Source of the DNA: Massilia sp. | Lineage (GTDB): Bacteria > Pseudomonadota > Gammaproteobacteria > Burkholderiales > Burkholderiaceae_D | Reading direction: 5' to 3' | NCBI GenBank assembly: GCA_028291845.1 | Contig: JAQGNM010000128.1 | Span: forward strand, 1-37,019 | Length of the DNA: 37,019 nt | Part shown: in pieces, positions 16,495 to 26,066 of the stretch | Position numbering within the stretch: the stretch's first letter is position 1 | Layout: each line of letters opens with the position of its first letter | The notes under the pieces: generated by a model | Seen by the model: the letters and a program-made list of their open reading frames with translations, nothing else | What the model was told of the DNA's origin: nothing | The model's database searches: none | Translations under genes and position numbers: made by a program

Positions 16495-16528
16495 AAAGCT
16501 GAGGGGCAGGTCTGACAATCGTACATAA
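16313..16528 (+). pseudogene. 5' fragment of a phytanoyl-CoA dioxygenase-like gene
   Basis: The frame MGMQTAFSATSPYEAADIMG continues to DVAVLFDEARRQPAG and is a near copy of residues 1-59 of the full gene at 20019. After a one-base loss near 16482 it leaves the homology and stops at 16528. None of the iron- or oxoglutarate-binding residues is present, so it cannot be an enzyme. GGAGG precedes the start, so it may still be translated. Confidence 0.85.
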
Positions 16529-16919
16529 GTTCGGCTCATCACCCGCCGCAGGCCAGGTTTTTTCGGACCCAAACTTTTCTTTGGTAACGTACGTCACCTC
16601 GCGCTTGTTGACGCCTGACCCGCGCTTGCTGTGTTGCTGCGCGAATTAAGCGGTCTCGGCAAGGGAGCCAAGTGAGCTTATGTATGTTGATAGACCTCAG
16701 CCTACAGTCGACGGATAGATAGAAATTTCTCATGTGCATCTTGCGCTGCGACAATGTACCTCAGACCAAACAGCCGCCACTACTGCGGCGCGTCAAACCG
16801 CGTTACTAATCCGCTTGTTGCGCTCAGTCGGTATCTTTACAGTCGAGTTACATCGCTTGCTCAGGTCTAGCGTCACCGCCTGGCGGTGGAGCGCTTCACC
16901 CTTCCTGGTCGGAGATCTC
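16529..16919. other. 391-bp region before the haloperoxidase gene
   Basis: No gene is seen. The open frame upstream of 16920 is continuous but of unlikely composition. AT-richer patches lie at 16535-16590 and 16680-16735, where a promoter for the haloperoxidase could sit, but no clear -35/-10 pair can be named. A tight dyad CACCGCC-T-GGCGGTG is at about 16875-16890. Confidence 0.4.
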
Positions 16920-18443
16920 ATGACTTCACGACGCGTTTCATTGTCCTATATGCTTTTCACGCCAGCGCTTGCGTTCGTCTCTCACCGCGCGATAGCGGGG
17001 TCGCATACCACGCCGTTGCCGGGGCCATCCTATCTGACCCAGCCCGGCACCACCGAGCTGCCGCCGCGCTACAGCCCACCGCGAGGGCCGAACGCGATCC
17101 TGCGCCTGGCTTACTGGAACGAAGTGGGATTGCGCGCGATTGCCTTCGACGCGGCACCGCACTTTCCCGGACAGCGGCCTTTCGGCTTCGACGAACGCGG
17201 TCCGACGCGCGCAAGCCGCGCCATGGCGATCGTCCAGATCGCCATCTTCGATGCGCTCAACGCGATCCGCAAGCAGTACCCCTCGTACAGCGGACCGCTG
17301 CCGGCATTTCCCGACAGCTCGCCCGATGCGGCCATCGCCCAGGCCGCACACGACACCTTGGTCGTGCTGTTCCCGCGCCAGACGGGACGCTTCGACCAGT
17401 GGCTGCGCGACGACCTGGGCTGCCTGCCTGGCGGCCGCGCCACCTTGAACGGCATCGACGTCGGGCGCAGGGCTGCAGCTGCCATTCTGGCCCTGCGTGA
17501 AAACGATGGTTTCTATCAGGATGATCCCTTAGTCGGCGTCGATTATCCCCTCTACACCCAGCCTGGCCTGTGGCGCCCCGATCCGGTCAGCAAGAATCCA
17601 ATCGCGCTGGGCTCCTACTGGGGCCACGTCGAGCCGTTCGTGGTGCAACTGAACACGCAATTTCGCGCGCCGCCGCCGCCCGCGCGGTCCAGTAGCGCCT
17701 ACACCAACGCCTTCAACGAGGTCAAGCAGCTTGGCGGCGACGGCATCACCACGCCGACCAGCCGTATGCCCGACCAGACCGTGGCCGGCATCTACTGGGG
17801 CTATGATGGCGGCGCCTGGATCGGCACCCGTCCACGCCAGTACAACCAGATCGCGGTCCAGCTGGCGCTCGCGCGCACCACCGATCCGCTTGATCTCGCG
17901 CATGTGCTGGCGATGATCAACGCCGCGATGGCCGACGCCGCGATTTGCGCCTGGGACAGCAAATACTATTACCGCTTCTGGCGTCCGGTGACCGCGATCC
18001 GCGAGGCCAGCCCCGGCAGCGGCCCGACCGGCCGCGGTGACGGCAATCTGAATACCATCGGCGATCCGAACTGGTTTCCCCTGGGTGCACCAGCGAGCAA
18101 CCTGATCGGACCGAACTTCACGCCGCCGTTCCCGGCCTACCCTTCCGGCCATGCCACCCTGGGCAGCGCGACGTTCCAGATACTGCGCAAGTTCTATGGC
18201 GACGGCGTCAGGTTCACCTTCGTTTCCGATGAATACAACGGAATCACGCGCGACAACCGGGGCCGTGTGCGGCCGCGTCTGCCGCGCAGATACAGCTCCT
18301 TGTCTCAGGCCGAGGAAGAAAACGGTCAAAGCCGAATCTATCTCGGCGTGCACTGGCAGTTCGACAAGACGGCAGGCATGGCGATGGGACGCATGATTGG
18401 AGACTACGTGTTCGAACATGGGCTGGTACAGCCTGGCAATTGA
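16920..18443 (+). CDS. Vanadium-dependent haloperoxidase / PAP2-superfamily protein, exported
   Basis: The 507-residue protein has a signal-like N-terminus (SLSYMLFTPALAFVSHRAIA) and the full vanadate-binding set of vanadium haloperoxidases: Lys348 and Arg355 in SKYYYRFWRP, Ser409-Gly410-His411 in AYPSGHATLG, and Arg472 and His478 in SRIYLGVHWQFD. These equal the seven vanadate ligands known in fungal chloroperoxidase. The same pocket binds phosphate in PAP2 acid phosphatases, so activity could be oxidative halogenation with hydrogen peroxide or phosphatase; the FWRP and LGVHW forms favour haloperoxidase. ATG at 16920 has GGAGA eight bases upstream. Flanking genes are decayed or unrelated. 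Confidence 0.85.
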   Translation: MTSRRVSLSYMLFTPALAFVSHRAIAGSHTTPLPGPSYLTQPGTTELPPRYSPPRGPNAILRLAYWNEVGLRAIAFDAAPHFPGQRPFGFDERGPTRASRAMAIVQIAIFDALNAIRKQYPSYSGPLPAFPDSSPDAAIAQAAHDTLVVLFPRQTGRFDQWLRDDLGCLPGGRATLNGIDVGRRAAAAILALRENDGFYQDDPLVGVDYPLYTQPGLWRPDPVSKNPIALGSYWGHVEPFVVQLNTQFRAPPPPARSSSAYTNAFNEVKQLGGDGITTPTSRMPDQTVAGIYWGYDGGAWIGTRPRQYNQIAVQLALARTTDPLDLAHVLAMINAAMADAAICAWDSKYYYRFWRPVTAIREASPGSGPTGRGDGNLNTIGDPNWFPLGAPASNLIGPNFTPPFPAYPSGHATLGSATFQILRKFYGDGVRFTFVSDEYNGITRDNRGRVRPRLPRRYSSLSQAEEENGQSRIYLGVHWQFDKTAGMAMGRMIGDYVFEHGLVQPGN

Positions 18444-18630
18444 GCTTGCGGAAAGCGTCGGATGGCGCGGCGGCCAAGCCAAACGGAACCTCGAAAAGCC
18501 GGCGCGAGCGAGAGCCATGGTGGTCGGGAGCACAGCTGTACGAGGAGTACAGCAGGTCCGCTCCAGCACGCGCCAGGCCGCTCCTCGTGCTGCGCCAACT
18601 CCGCGTGCGCGGCGGGCCCACGCAAGGCCA

Positions 18631-19409
18631 TCAACTGCACTGCGCTCCAGGCACCTGAAACCCATCGCGCACGCCATTCACCCTCCCGCACGGCCGGCGC
18701 ACACCCCATCGCTGCCGTCCGCCTTGCGCGGCACCGCCATCAACTCTGAGCACCTGGTCGCGCGTCATTTCGAGCGACTGGTAGTAAGCGTTGGTCAGGC
18801 CGGGGAAGGTGGGCGGTTCATCCCAGGCACCGTCACTGGCCTTCTGCACATCGATCGGCATGTACCATTCGTAGGCATTGGTCGACAGATCGACGATGTA
18901 ACTGACGCCGCCGACCTTGGCTTTCGGATCGCCTGACGGAATGTAGGTGGCATAGCGGCGTTCGAAACCGGTGGCGTTGACGGCGATCACCAGCAGCTTG
19001 TCGACGTGGTATTTGGCTTTCAGGCTGCTGAAATTTTTGCGTGCGAAGTTCGGTGCCGACGTCGCTGCGTCCGGCAAGGTCTTGATGTCGAATGCGTCGA
19101 TCACTGTGACGGTGGCGCCTTTTTTGCGCAGCGCCGTGGCTGCTTCCTGACTGAGCTTTGCCAGATCGGCCGGCGTGAGCGTCTTGACGTGCGCAGTCGG
19201 CTTGTTGTTCGCCACCGAGGCGGCGGCGATACACAGCAGGCAGTCGGCGCCCGGGAAGAAGGTGTCGGATGGTGGCAAGGCCGTCATCAGGACGCCGTAG
19301 CTGCTGCCCGGGTTGGCGAACGCGCCGGCGCCGAGATTGACAGGCGCTTGCGGGGTGGCACATGCAGTCAGGAGACTGCGGCGGCAACTACCAGGGAAGA
19401 ACGAAACAT
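18631..19409 (-). pseudogene. Lipoprotein of unknown function, frameshifted in the signal peptide
   Basis: ATG at 19409, with AAAGG ten bases upstream, starts MFRSSLVVAAAV and would be a typical lipoprotein signal. A stop follows at once, while the shifted frame continues LLTACATPQAPVNLGAGAF with a lipobox (LTAC). One missing base around 19370-19378 explains this. The body (GVLMTALPPSDTFFPGADCL, then YHVDKLLVIAVNATGFERRY and GGVSYIVDLSTNAYEWYMPI) is well-formed and of no family I recognise. After MTRDQVL (about 18760) the last ~37 codons are Arg/Gly-rich and look non-native, so the 3' end may also be altered. No feature is seen in 18444-18630. Confidence 0.65.
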
Positions 19410-20018
19410 CAGGCACGACCTTTCGATACGGTGTAAAAAGTCCGGCGTCGAAGTCGGCGACATCGCCCGGCATGGCGCGACGAGTGTAATGCAAATGGCA
19501 ACCATTGTTTGCAACATTTCCAAAATATACTGTTACTTTGCAATATGGGCGTGTCGTCACGCACTGCGGCTCGACGCAGGGTCAGGTCGCCGATGGCGGC
19601 CGGCAGGCCGTAGCCCTTCGTCCCGGCGCCAGCTGTGTTGCACTCAACCAGACACGGGAGTAAGTTTTTGAAAGGTTAAAGGAAGAAAAAATTGCATCTG
19701 TGAACAGGCATAAAATTGCTGCGGCACTCGTTGCGCTTGTGGCGCCCGAACTCACCGCATCGTATAGGCCTTACCTGACGCATCAGAGCATTTTTCATGC
19801 CGTTGCCGCAGATTTTTCTATTAGTCGGCGCTTGCAAACCTTGGTTTGAAAAAATTGAATTCAGATGCGCAAGGCAGATCCGGCACAGATGAGATACGGA
19901 CGCGCTGCGAGTGGAACTGTGTCGGAAAGGCGATCGATGCCGTGCGCCGCCGCTTGCTGCAAGCGGTACAATCACGCGCCGGACCGCACTGTCAGCACCG
20001 TCCGCCATGGAGGGAAGA
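19410..20018. other. 609-bp intergenic region
   Basis: It contains AT-rich sequence at 19490-19550, likely holding the promoter of the minus-strand lipoprotein gene, although no clean hexamer pair stands out. A 49-codon plus-strand frame (GTG 19700 to TGA 19849; VNRHKIAAALVALVAPELTA) follows an AAAGGAAG sequence and has a hydrophobic start. It could be a remnant or a small peptide gene, unsupported otherwise. The last 66 bp belong to the duplicated segment, with a -10-like TACAAT at 19967-19972. Confidence 0.4.
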
Positions 20019-20202
20019 ATGGGCATGCAAACCGCATTTTCCGCCACGCCGCCGTACGAGGCCGCCGACATCATGGGCGGCTTGTATGGCGATGGTTTCA
20101 TCACCTGCAAGGGCGCTTTCAGCCGCGCCTGGGCGAAGCAGCTGGGCGAGGATGTCGCCGTCCTGTTCGACGAAGCGCGCCACCAGCCGGGCGGGGCGCT
20201 CG
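19953..20202 (+). repeat. Duplicated segment, intact copy (partner 16247-16494)
   Basis: This is the leader and first ~60 codons of the PhyH-like gene, repeated in truncated form at 16247-16494. The TACAAT box, the dyad around the CACTGTCAG centre and the ribosome site are conserved between copies, pointing to functional leader elements. Confidence 0.85.
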
Positions 20203-20873
20203 AGCGGGGACCGAACCGCTATTACGTCGAAATCCATCCCGAGCGGCTGCGCGGGTTTCTCGACATCGTCACCCACCCGTGGTTTTGCGCCGTGTGCGCC
20301 AGCGTGCTGGGGCCGGATTATAAAATTGTCGAAGTCGGCTTCGACGTGCCCGGGCCCGGCGCCATGCACCAGCCCTGGCACCGCGATTTCGCCGCCCCCG
20401 AGGCCACCCTGCGCGCGCGCCGCCTGGATTCGCTCGCCTTCAATCTGACCACGGTCGATGTCACCGAGGCGATGGGGCCGCTGGAGATTGCCCCGGGTAC
20501 GCAATGGGACAGCCTGGCCGGCGGCGACCCGATGTTTCCCGATCGCTCGCTGTGGCCCCGCTACGAGGCGCGCCGCCAGCGCAAGGCGCCGCGCATGGGC
20601 GACATGTCGGCGCGTTCGGCGCTGACGATTCACCGCGGCACCGCCAATACCTCGCAGCAGGCGCGCCCGGTGCTGGTGGTGGGCGTCGACGCCCCCGGCG
20701 CCGTCAACGCCGCCCGCCACGACCTGCAGCTGAGCGAGGCCTTCGCCGCGACCGTGCCGGAAGATGTGGTGCGCCACCTCGACCAGCGCACCGTTGCGCG
20801 GCTGGAACCTATCGTGCAGGAGCATACGATTGCCGGGCTGCTGCAAGGGATGGCGCAGCCGGTCGCAGCTTGA
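20019..20873 (+). CDS. Phytanoyl-CoA dioxygenase (PhyH)-family Fe(II)/2-oxoglutarate oxygenase
   Basis: The 284-residue protein has the iron facial triad of the PhyH family: His121-Arg-Asp123 in HQPWHRDF and distal His205 in LTIHRGTANTS, with Arg216 in QQARPV as the likely oxoglutarate anchor. NLTTVDVTEAMGPLEIAPGT is the typical core strand with the GPLE-P-GT pattern. These enzymes hydroxylate, or in some pathways halogenate, small molecules; the substrate is unknown. With Asp123 present it is a hydroxylase type. Two close ATGs (20019 and 20025) are possible; GGAGGG is 5 or 11 bases upstream. It stands alone between a decayed lipoprotein gene and the sigma-54 regulator. Confidence 0.85.
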   Translation: MGMQTAFSATPPYEAADIMGGLYGDGFITCKGAFSRAWAKQLGEDVAVLFDEARHQPGGALERGPNRYYVEIHPERLRGFLDIVTHPWFCAVCASVLGPDYKIVEVGFDVPGPGAMHQPWHRDFAAPEATLRARRLDSLAFNLTTVDVTEAMGPLEIAPGTQWDSLAGGDPMFPDRSLWPRYEARRQRKAPRMGDMSARSALTIHRGTANTSQQARPVLVVGVDAPGAVNAARHDLQLSEAFAATVPEDVVRHLDQRTVARLEPIVQEHTIAGLLQGMAQPVAA

Positions 20874-21189
20874 CCTTGTTTGCCTGCCGCCCGAGCATCT
20901 TTTGTCGCCATGTACCCGTACGTTCTGCTAGGTTCTGCCTGCTTGCCGCATCGGCATGCAAGTGTCATCCTCGTCCTGGCGTCATGCCGATGAAGTGGGT
21001 TTGCAAAGCGAGCAGCCATGGCGTCATTTGCGAAATATCAAGCTTTGGCGACTCAGTACGGCGGCAGGGCGACTTGCAAAACGGAGCAGGGTTATTCTGC
21101 ACGGGTCAAGGCGTCAGATTGAACGTTGACGACACAAATATAGTCCACAAAACAGCGCCCACGGGCAGCTGCCGGACGGAGGAGACAGC
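20874..21189. other. 316-bp intergenic region with a 10-bp inverted repeat
   Basis: CATCGGCATG (20949-20958) and CATGCCGATG (20983-20992) form a perfect inverted repeat with a 24-base spacer, midway between the PhyH-like gene and the sigma-54 activator gene. There is no T-run, so an operator or a long-loop RNA hairpin is more likely than a terminator. An AT-rich CACAAATATAGTCC near 21132-21145 may contain the activator's -10. No -24/-12 element is seen here. Confidence 0.5.
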
Positions 21190-23216
<2,027 letters not shown>

Positions 23217-23220
<4 letters not shown>

Positions 23221-23807
23221 ACGACGACGCCGACGCCCTGGCCCATGCCGGTGCCCATGCCGATCAGCGCGCCGCCGCGCCCCGGCGCTTTACCCGCACT
23301 GCCATCGTGCTGCACTGGCTGATCGCGCTGCTGCTGCTTGGACAGCTGGCCTTTGGCTGGCTGGTGCTGCAAGATATCCCCCGCAATACGCCGGGGCGCG
23401 GCTTCTGGGTCAATCAGCACAAGAGCGTGGGGCTGGTGATCGGCTTGCTGATACTGCTGCGCATCTACTGGCGGCTACGCCACCGGCCGCCGCCGCCCTT
23501 GCCGATGCCCGCCTGGCAGCGGCGCGCCGCCAGTGCCAGCCACCTGGCATTGTATATATGCATGGTGCTGATGCCGCTGTCGGGCTACCTCGGGTCGAAT
23601 TTCAGCAAGTACGGGATCAAGCTGTTCAATACGGTGCAACTGGCCCCGTGGGGCAGCGACAACAAGGCGATTTACGCCTTTTTCAATCAAACCCATGCGG
23701 TGACCGCGACCGTGCTGGCCTTGTTGATCGCCGTGCACGTGCTGGCGGTGGCCAAGCACATGTGGATCGATCGCGACGATTTGCTGGCGAGGATGTGGCT
23801 GCGCTGA
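23217..23807 (+). CDS. Cytochrome b561-type di-heme membrane protein
   Basis: This ~196-residue protein has four membrane helices carrying the usual heme histidines: HWLIALLLLGQLAFGWLV, NQHKSVGLVIGLLILLR, SHLALYICMVLMPLSGYLGS and QTHAVTATVLALLIAVHVLA with VAKHMW. It belongs to the bacterial cytochrome b561 family, which moves electrons between a periplasmic donor and the quinone pool. No in-frame ATG precedes the first helix; TTG at 23217 overlaps the activator's stop (TTGA) and is the most likely start. Coupling to the activator gene and closeness to xoxFGJ suggest a role in re-oxidising the methanol dehydrogenase chain; this is inference. Confidence 0.85.
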
Positions 23808-23837
23808 GGCGGCGGGCAGCTGTCATTGCCGCTGTTG

Positions 23838-24923
23838 TCAACCGTCGAAGGCGGCCAGGTCGACGCTGACCGCCAGGGGCCTGGGACGCGGCGGCGCCGC
23901 GCCCGCCGGCCCGGTGAGCAAGTCGAGCATCAGCGCGGCAGGATTGCATCCCAGCGAGGCGTGCAGCCCGGCGTAGGCGGCGCCGGGACGGGCGCAAACG
24001 TCCAGCACCACCGGCCCGCGGTCGGCGCTGACGAAATCGACGCCGACATGGCCCCACAAGCCCGGAACGGCGGCAGCGACTGCCTGCGCCAGCCGCAGAA
24101 AAGCGCCGTCGTTGTCGGCCAGGCTGTTGACGGTGGTGCCGAGGAAGTGGAATTGGTTATCGCGCATGGCGACGCGCTGTTCGTTGCAAGCCAGCAGTTG
24201 CGCGGCGCCGTCGCGGCACAGCAGGGAAAGGCTACCCAGCTTGCCGGGAATGAACGGTTGCAGCACATGGCGCAGCGCCGCCGGCAGGCGTCGCGGCGGC
24301 TCCAGGGCGGCGCAATGGCAGGCGCCGATCCAGGCCAGCGCCGCCGCGGCGCTGGGAAACAGGTGGCTGTCGAGCCATAAGGCGCCGGCGTCCGGCCGCA
24401 CCACCCAGGCGCCGCCTGCACCGGGCAAGCGCTGCGCAGGCGTATAGGTGGGGACCGCGTCGATACAGGCGCGCGCCAGCGCGTGCGCCATGCGGCGCCG
24501 GCTGCCGGCAATGCGCAAGGCGTCCGGCCGGCAGCCAAGCAAAATGCGGCCGTTGCGCAGCACCTCGCGCGCCAGCTGCTCGAGCATGCCGGCGGCGGGG
24601 GCCGGCAACCATACCGCGTCGGCCCGCCGCATGCCGGCGGCGAAGCGCTGGCGGAATGTGCCGGCGCCGGCTGCAATGCTGGTGATCAGTTCCACGCTGG
24701 CGACCGCGCCCAGATCGGCGAGCAGCGCGTCCGTCGTCATTTGCTCCTGGCGCTGCACGGCGAGGGTGGCGGCGCACACCAGGGATGCTGGCGGGGCTGC
24801 CGGGGTACGGTGCGGCGACAGGGCGGGCGACGGCGGCGGCGCGGACGGGCTGGGCGGTGCGGCGCCGGCCGGGGCGCCGCATTCGGCCAGGGAGTCGACC
24901 ACGAATACTTTCAGTGCCGTCAC
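23838..24923 (-). CDS. ATP-grasp domain protein with altered metal-binding motif
   Basis: The 361-residue protein resembles the short ATP-grasp ligases related to MfnD (tyramine-glutamate ligase). An Ala/Pro-rich linker (about residues 20-45) follows the first strand. The centre has HVLQPFIPGKLGSLSLLCRD and the C-terminus GHVGVDFVSADRGPVVLDVC. In related enzymes the last segment reads E-x-N-P-R, giving Mg2+ ligands Glu and Asn; here it is Asp308-Val-Cys310-Ala-Arg, so both are changed. GTG at 24923 has GGAGA seven bases upstream; a longer frame reaching 25013 lacks a site. It lies between the cytochrome b561 gene (convergent) and the xox genes (same strand, across the MITE). Substrate and activity are unknown. 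Confidence 0.7.
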   Translation of the reverse strand: MTALKVFVVDSLAECGAPAGAAPPSPSAPPPSPALSPHRTPAAPPASLVCAATLAVQRQEQMTTDALLADLGAVASVELITSIAAGAGTFRQRFAAGMRRADAVWLPAPAAGMLEQLAREVLRNGRILLGCRPDALRIAGSRRRMAHALARACIDAVPTYTPAQRLPGAGGAWVVRPDAGALWLDSHLFPSAAAALAWIGACHCAALEPPRRLPAALRHVLQPFIPGKLGSLSLLCRDGAAQLLACNEQRVAMRDNQFHFLGTTVNSLADNDGAFLRLAQAVAAAVPGLWGHVGVDFVSADRGPVVLDVCARPGAAYAGLHASLGCNPAALMLDLLTGPAGAAPPRPRPLAVSVDLAAFDG

Positions 24924-25043
24924 TGGTTTTCTCCATGTGGCGCCGGGCGCATCGCACAAGGCCGCCGCTGCCGCCCGCAACAGCGCCGGCCGACCGTTGA
25001 CGCGCCGAATCAACGCCTGGCCGCAAGCCCGGTTGCAAGCCTG

Positions 25044-25199
25044 GTGTCCCGATTAGAAATTCGTTGAATAAATATGCCGAGAATCGCTCCGACACTGCGT
25101 CTCGAATGCTCGCCAGGCCTCGGCCTGTCTGCGCTTTGCTCCTTGTCTCGAAACGATTTCGACACGTTTAATCATCAACGAATTTCTAACTCAGGACAC
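25044..25199. mobile_element. 156-bp MITE-like element with 24-bp inverted ends
   Basis: The left end GTGTCCCGATTAGAAATTCG (25044 on) and the reverse complement of the right end (GTGTCCTGAGTTAGAAATTC, from 25199) match over about 24 bp with one base difference and one gap. The 15-bp core TTAGAAATTCGTTGA is perfect. The interior has no open frame of note and is less coding-like than both sides. The right end touches the stop codon of the neighbouring gene. No clear target duplication is seen (flanks CCTG and TAGT). No transposase is in the window, so it would be moved in trans. Confidence 0.75.
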
Positions 25200-26053
25200 T
25201 AGTTGCGGTTCTCCTCGACGCCGACCAGTGTCAGCGTCTCGTCGACCAGCGGCCGTTTGCGCGCGGCGCCGGCCGCCTGCGTACCGGCGGCATTCGGCAT
25301 ACTGTCGGACACGCCCGGCGGGCGCTTGGCCGCCGCCGTGCCGGGCACCAGCGCGCGCACCTGGTAGATGCTGCCGGGCACCTGCGCGCTGATCAGGAAC
25401 ACGTAGCGCTTCCCGATGAACGGCTCGAAGCGCGCGTGCATCGGATCGTTCAGATAGGGCTCGATGCTCACTTCGCGGCCGTCGACCGCTTTGCCGCCGA
25501 ACTTGAAACGGCGCGGCCGCACCTGGGCGGCGTCGGCCAGGGCCAGCCGGATCCGTTTGCGAAAATAACTGATCGAGCCGCCGGTGAGACGGTGCATTTC
25601 AGCGATGTCGCGTTCGAGAAAGCCGAGCAGCACCGGATTGCCCTCAGGGTCGGCCAGCTCCGGCATCGGGCGCTTGCGCGCGCCCGACAGGAACTGCAGG
25701 GTGGCGGCCCGGCTTTCATCGAACACCAGCCGTACCTGATCGTCGAAGCCCGCTTCCAGGCTGCCCTCCTTGTGAAATGCATAGACCAGGGTGGCCGGCG
25801 CATGGACGTTGCCCAGGTGCCTGGTCTGAAACAGCAGCCTTTCCGCCAAGGCGATAGGCTGGTTGGCCGCGGTGCGCGGCTCCGGCGCTGCTGCTGCCCG
25901 CGCTGCCTGCGCTGGCGCAGTAGTTGCAGAAGTTGGTCCTGACTGAGCGGAACCCGGGGCGGCCTGGCCGCCCGAGAACGCCGCGGCGCCATGCAAGGCG
26001 AGCGTGGCGGCCAGCATCACGGTTAGCGGATGCGGCAACAAAGGCGTGGTCAT
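25199..26053 (-). CDS. Exported protein of unknown function in the xox cluster
   Basis: The 284-residue protein has a Sec signal (MTTPLLPHPLTVMLAATLAL, cleavage near AAA) and an Ala/Pro/Thr-rich linker to about residue 60. A folded part follows with AERLLFQTRHLGNVHAPATL, GFLERDIAEMHRLTGGSISY (helical) and strands in VSIEPYLNDPMHARFEPFIG and KRYVFLISAQVPGSIYQVRA. The last ~45 residues are again low-complexity. I know no family name. It begins 13 bp after xoxJ, so it is likely the last gene of the xox transcript and works in the periplasm with the dehydrogenase. Its stop codon (TAG) is completed by the end of the MITE, so the original C-terminus may have been longer. Confidence 0.75.
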   Translation of the reverse strand: MTTPLLPHPLTVMLAATLALHGAAAFSGGQAAPGSAQSGPTSATTAPAQAARAAAAPEPRTAANQPIALAERLLFQTRHLGNVHAPATLVYAFHKEGSLEAGFDDQVRLVFDESRAATLQFLSGARKRPMPELADPEGNPVLLGFLERDIAEMHRLTGGSISYFRKRIRLALADAAQVRPRRFKFGGKAVDGREVSIEPYLNDPMHARFEPFIGKRYVFLISAQVPGSIYQVRALVPGTAAAKRPPGVSDSMPNAAGTQAAGAARKRPLVDETLTLVGVEENRN

Positions 26054-26066
26054 GGCGCCGCTCCCG

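Noticed and set aside
18397..18936. 179-codon plus-strand frame after the haloperoxidase gene
   Set aside because: Overlaps the end of the haloperoxidase gene and the antisense of the lipoprotein gene; Arg/Ala-rich with no motif.
19700..19849. 49-codon frame with an AAAGGAAG upstream, considered as a lysozyme-like start
   Set aside because: Likeness is too weak and too short; mentioned only in the intergenic entry.
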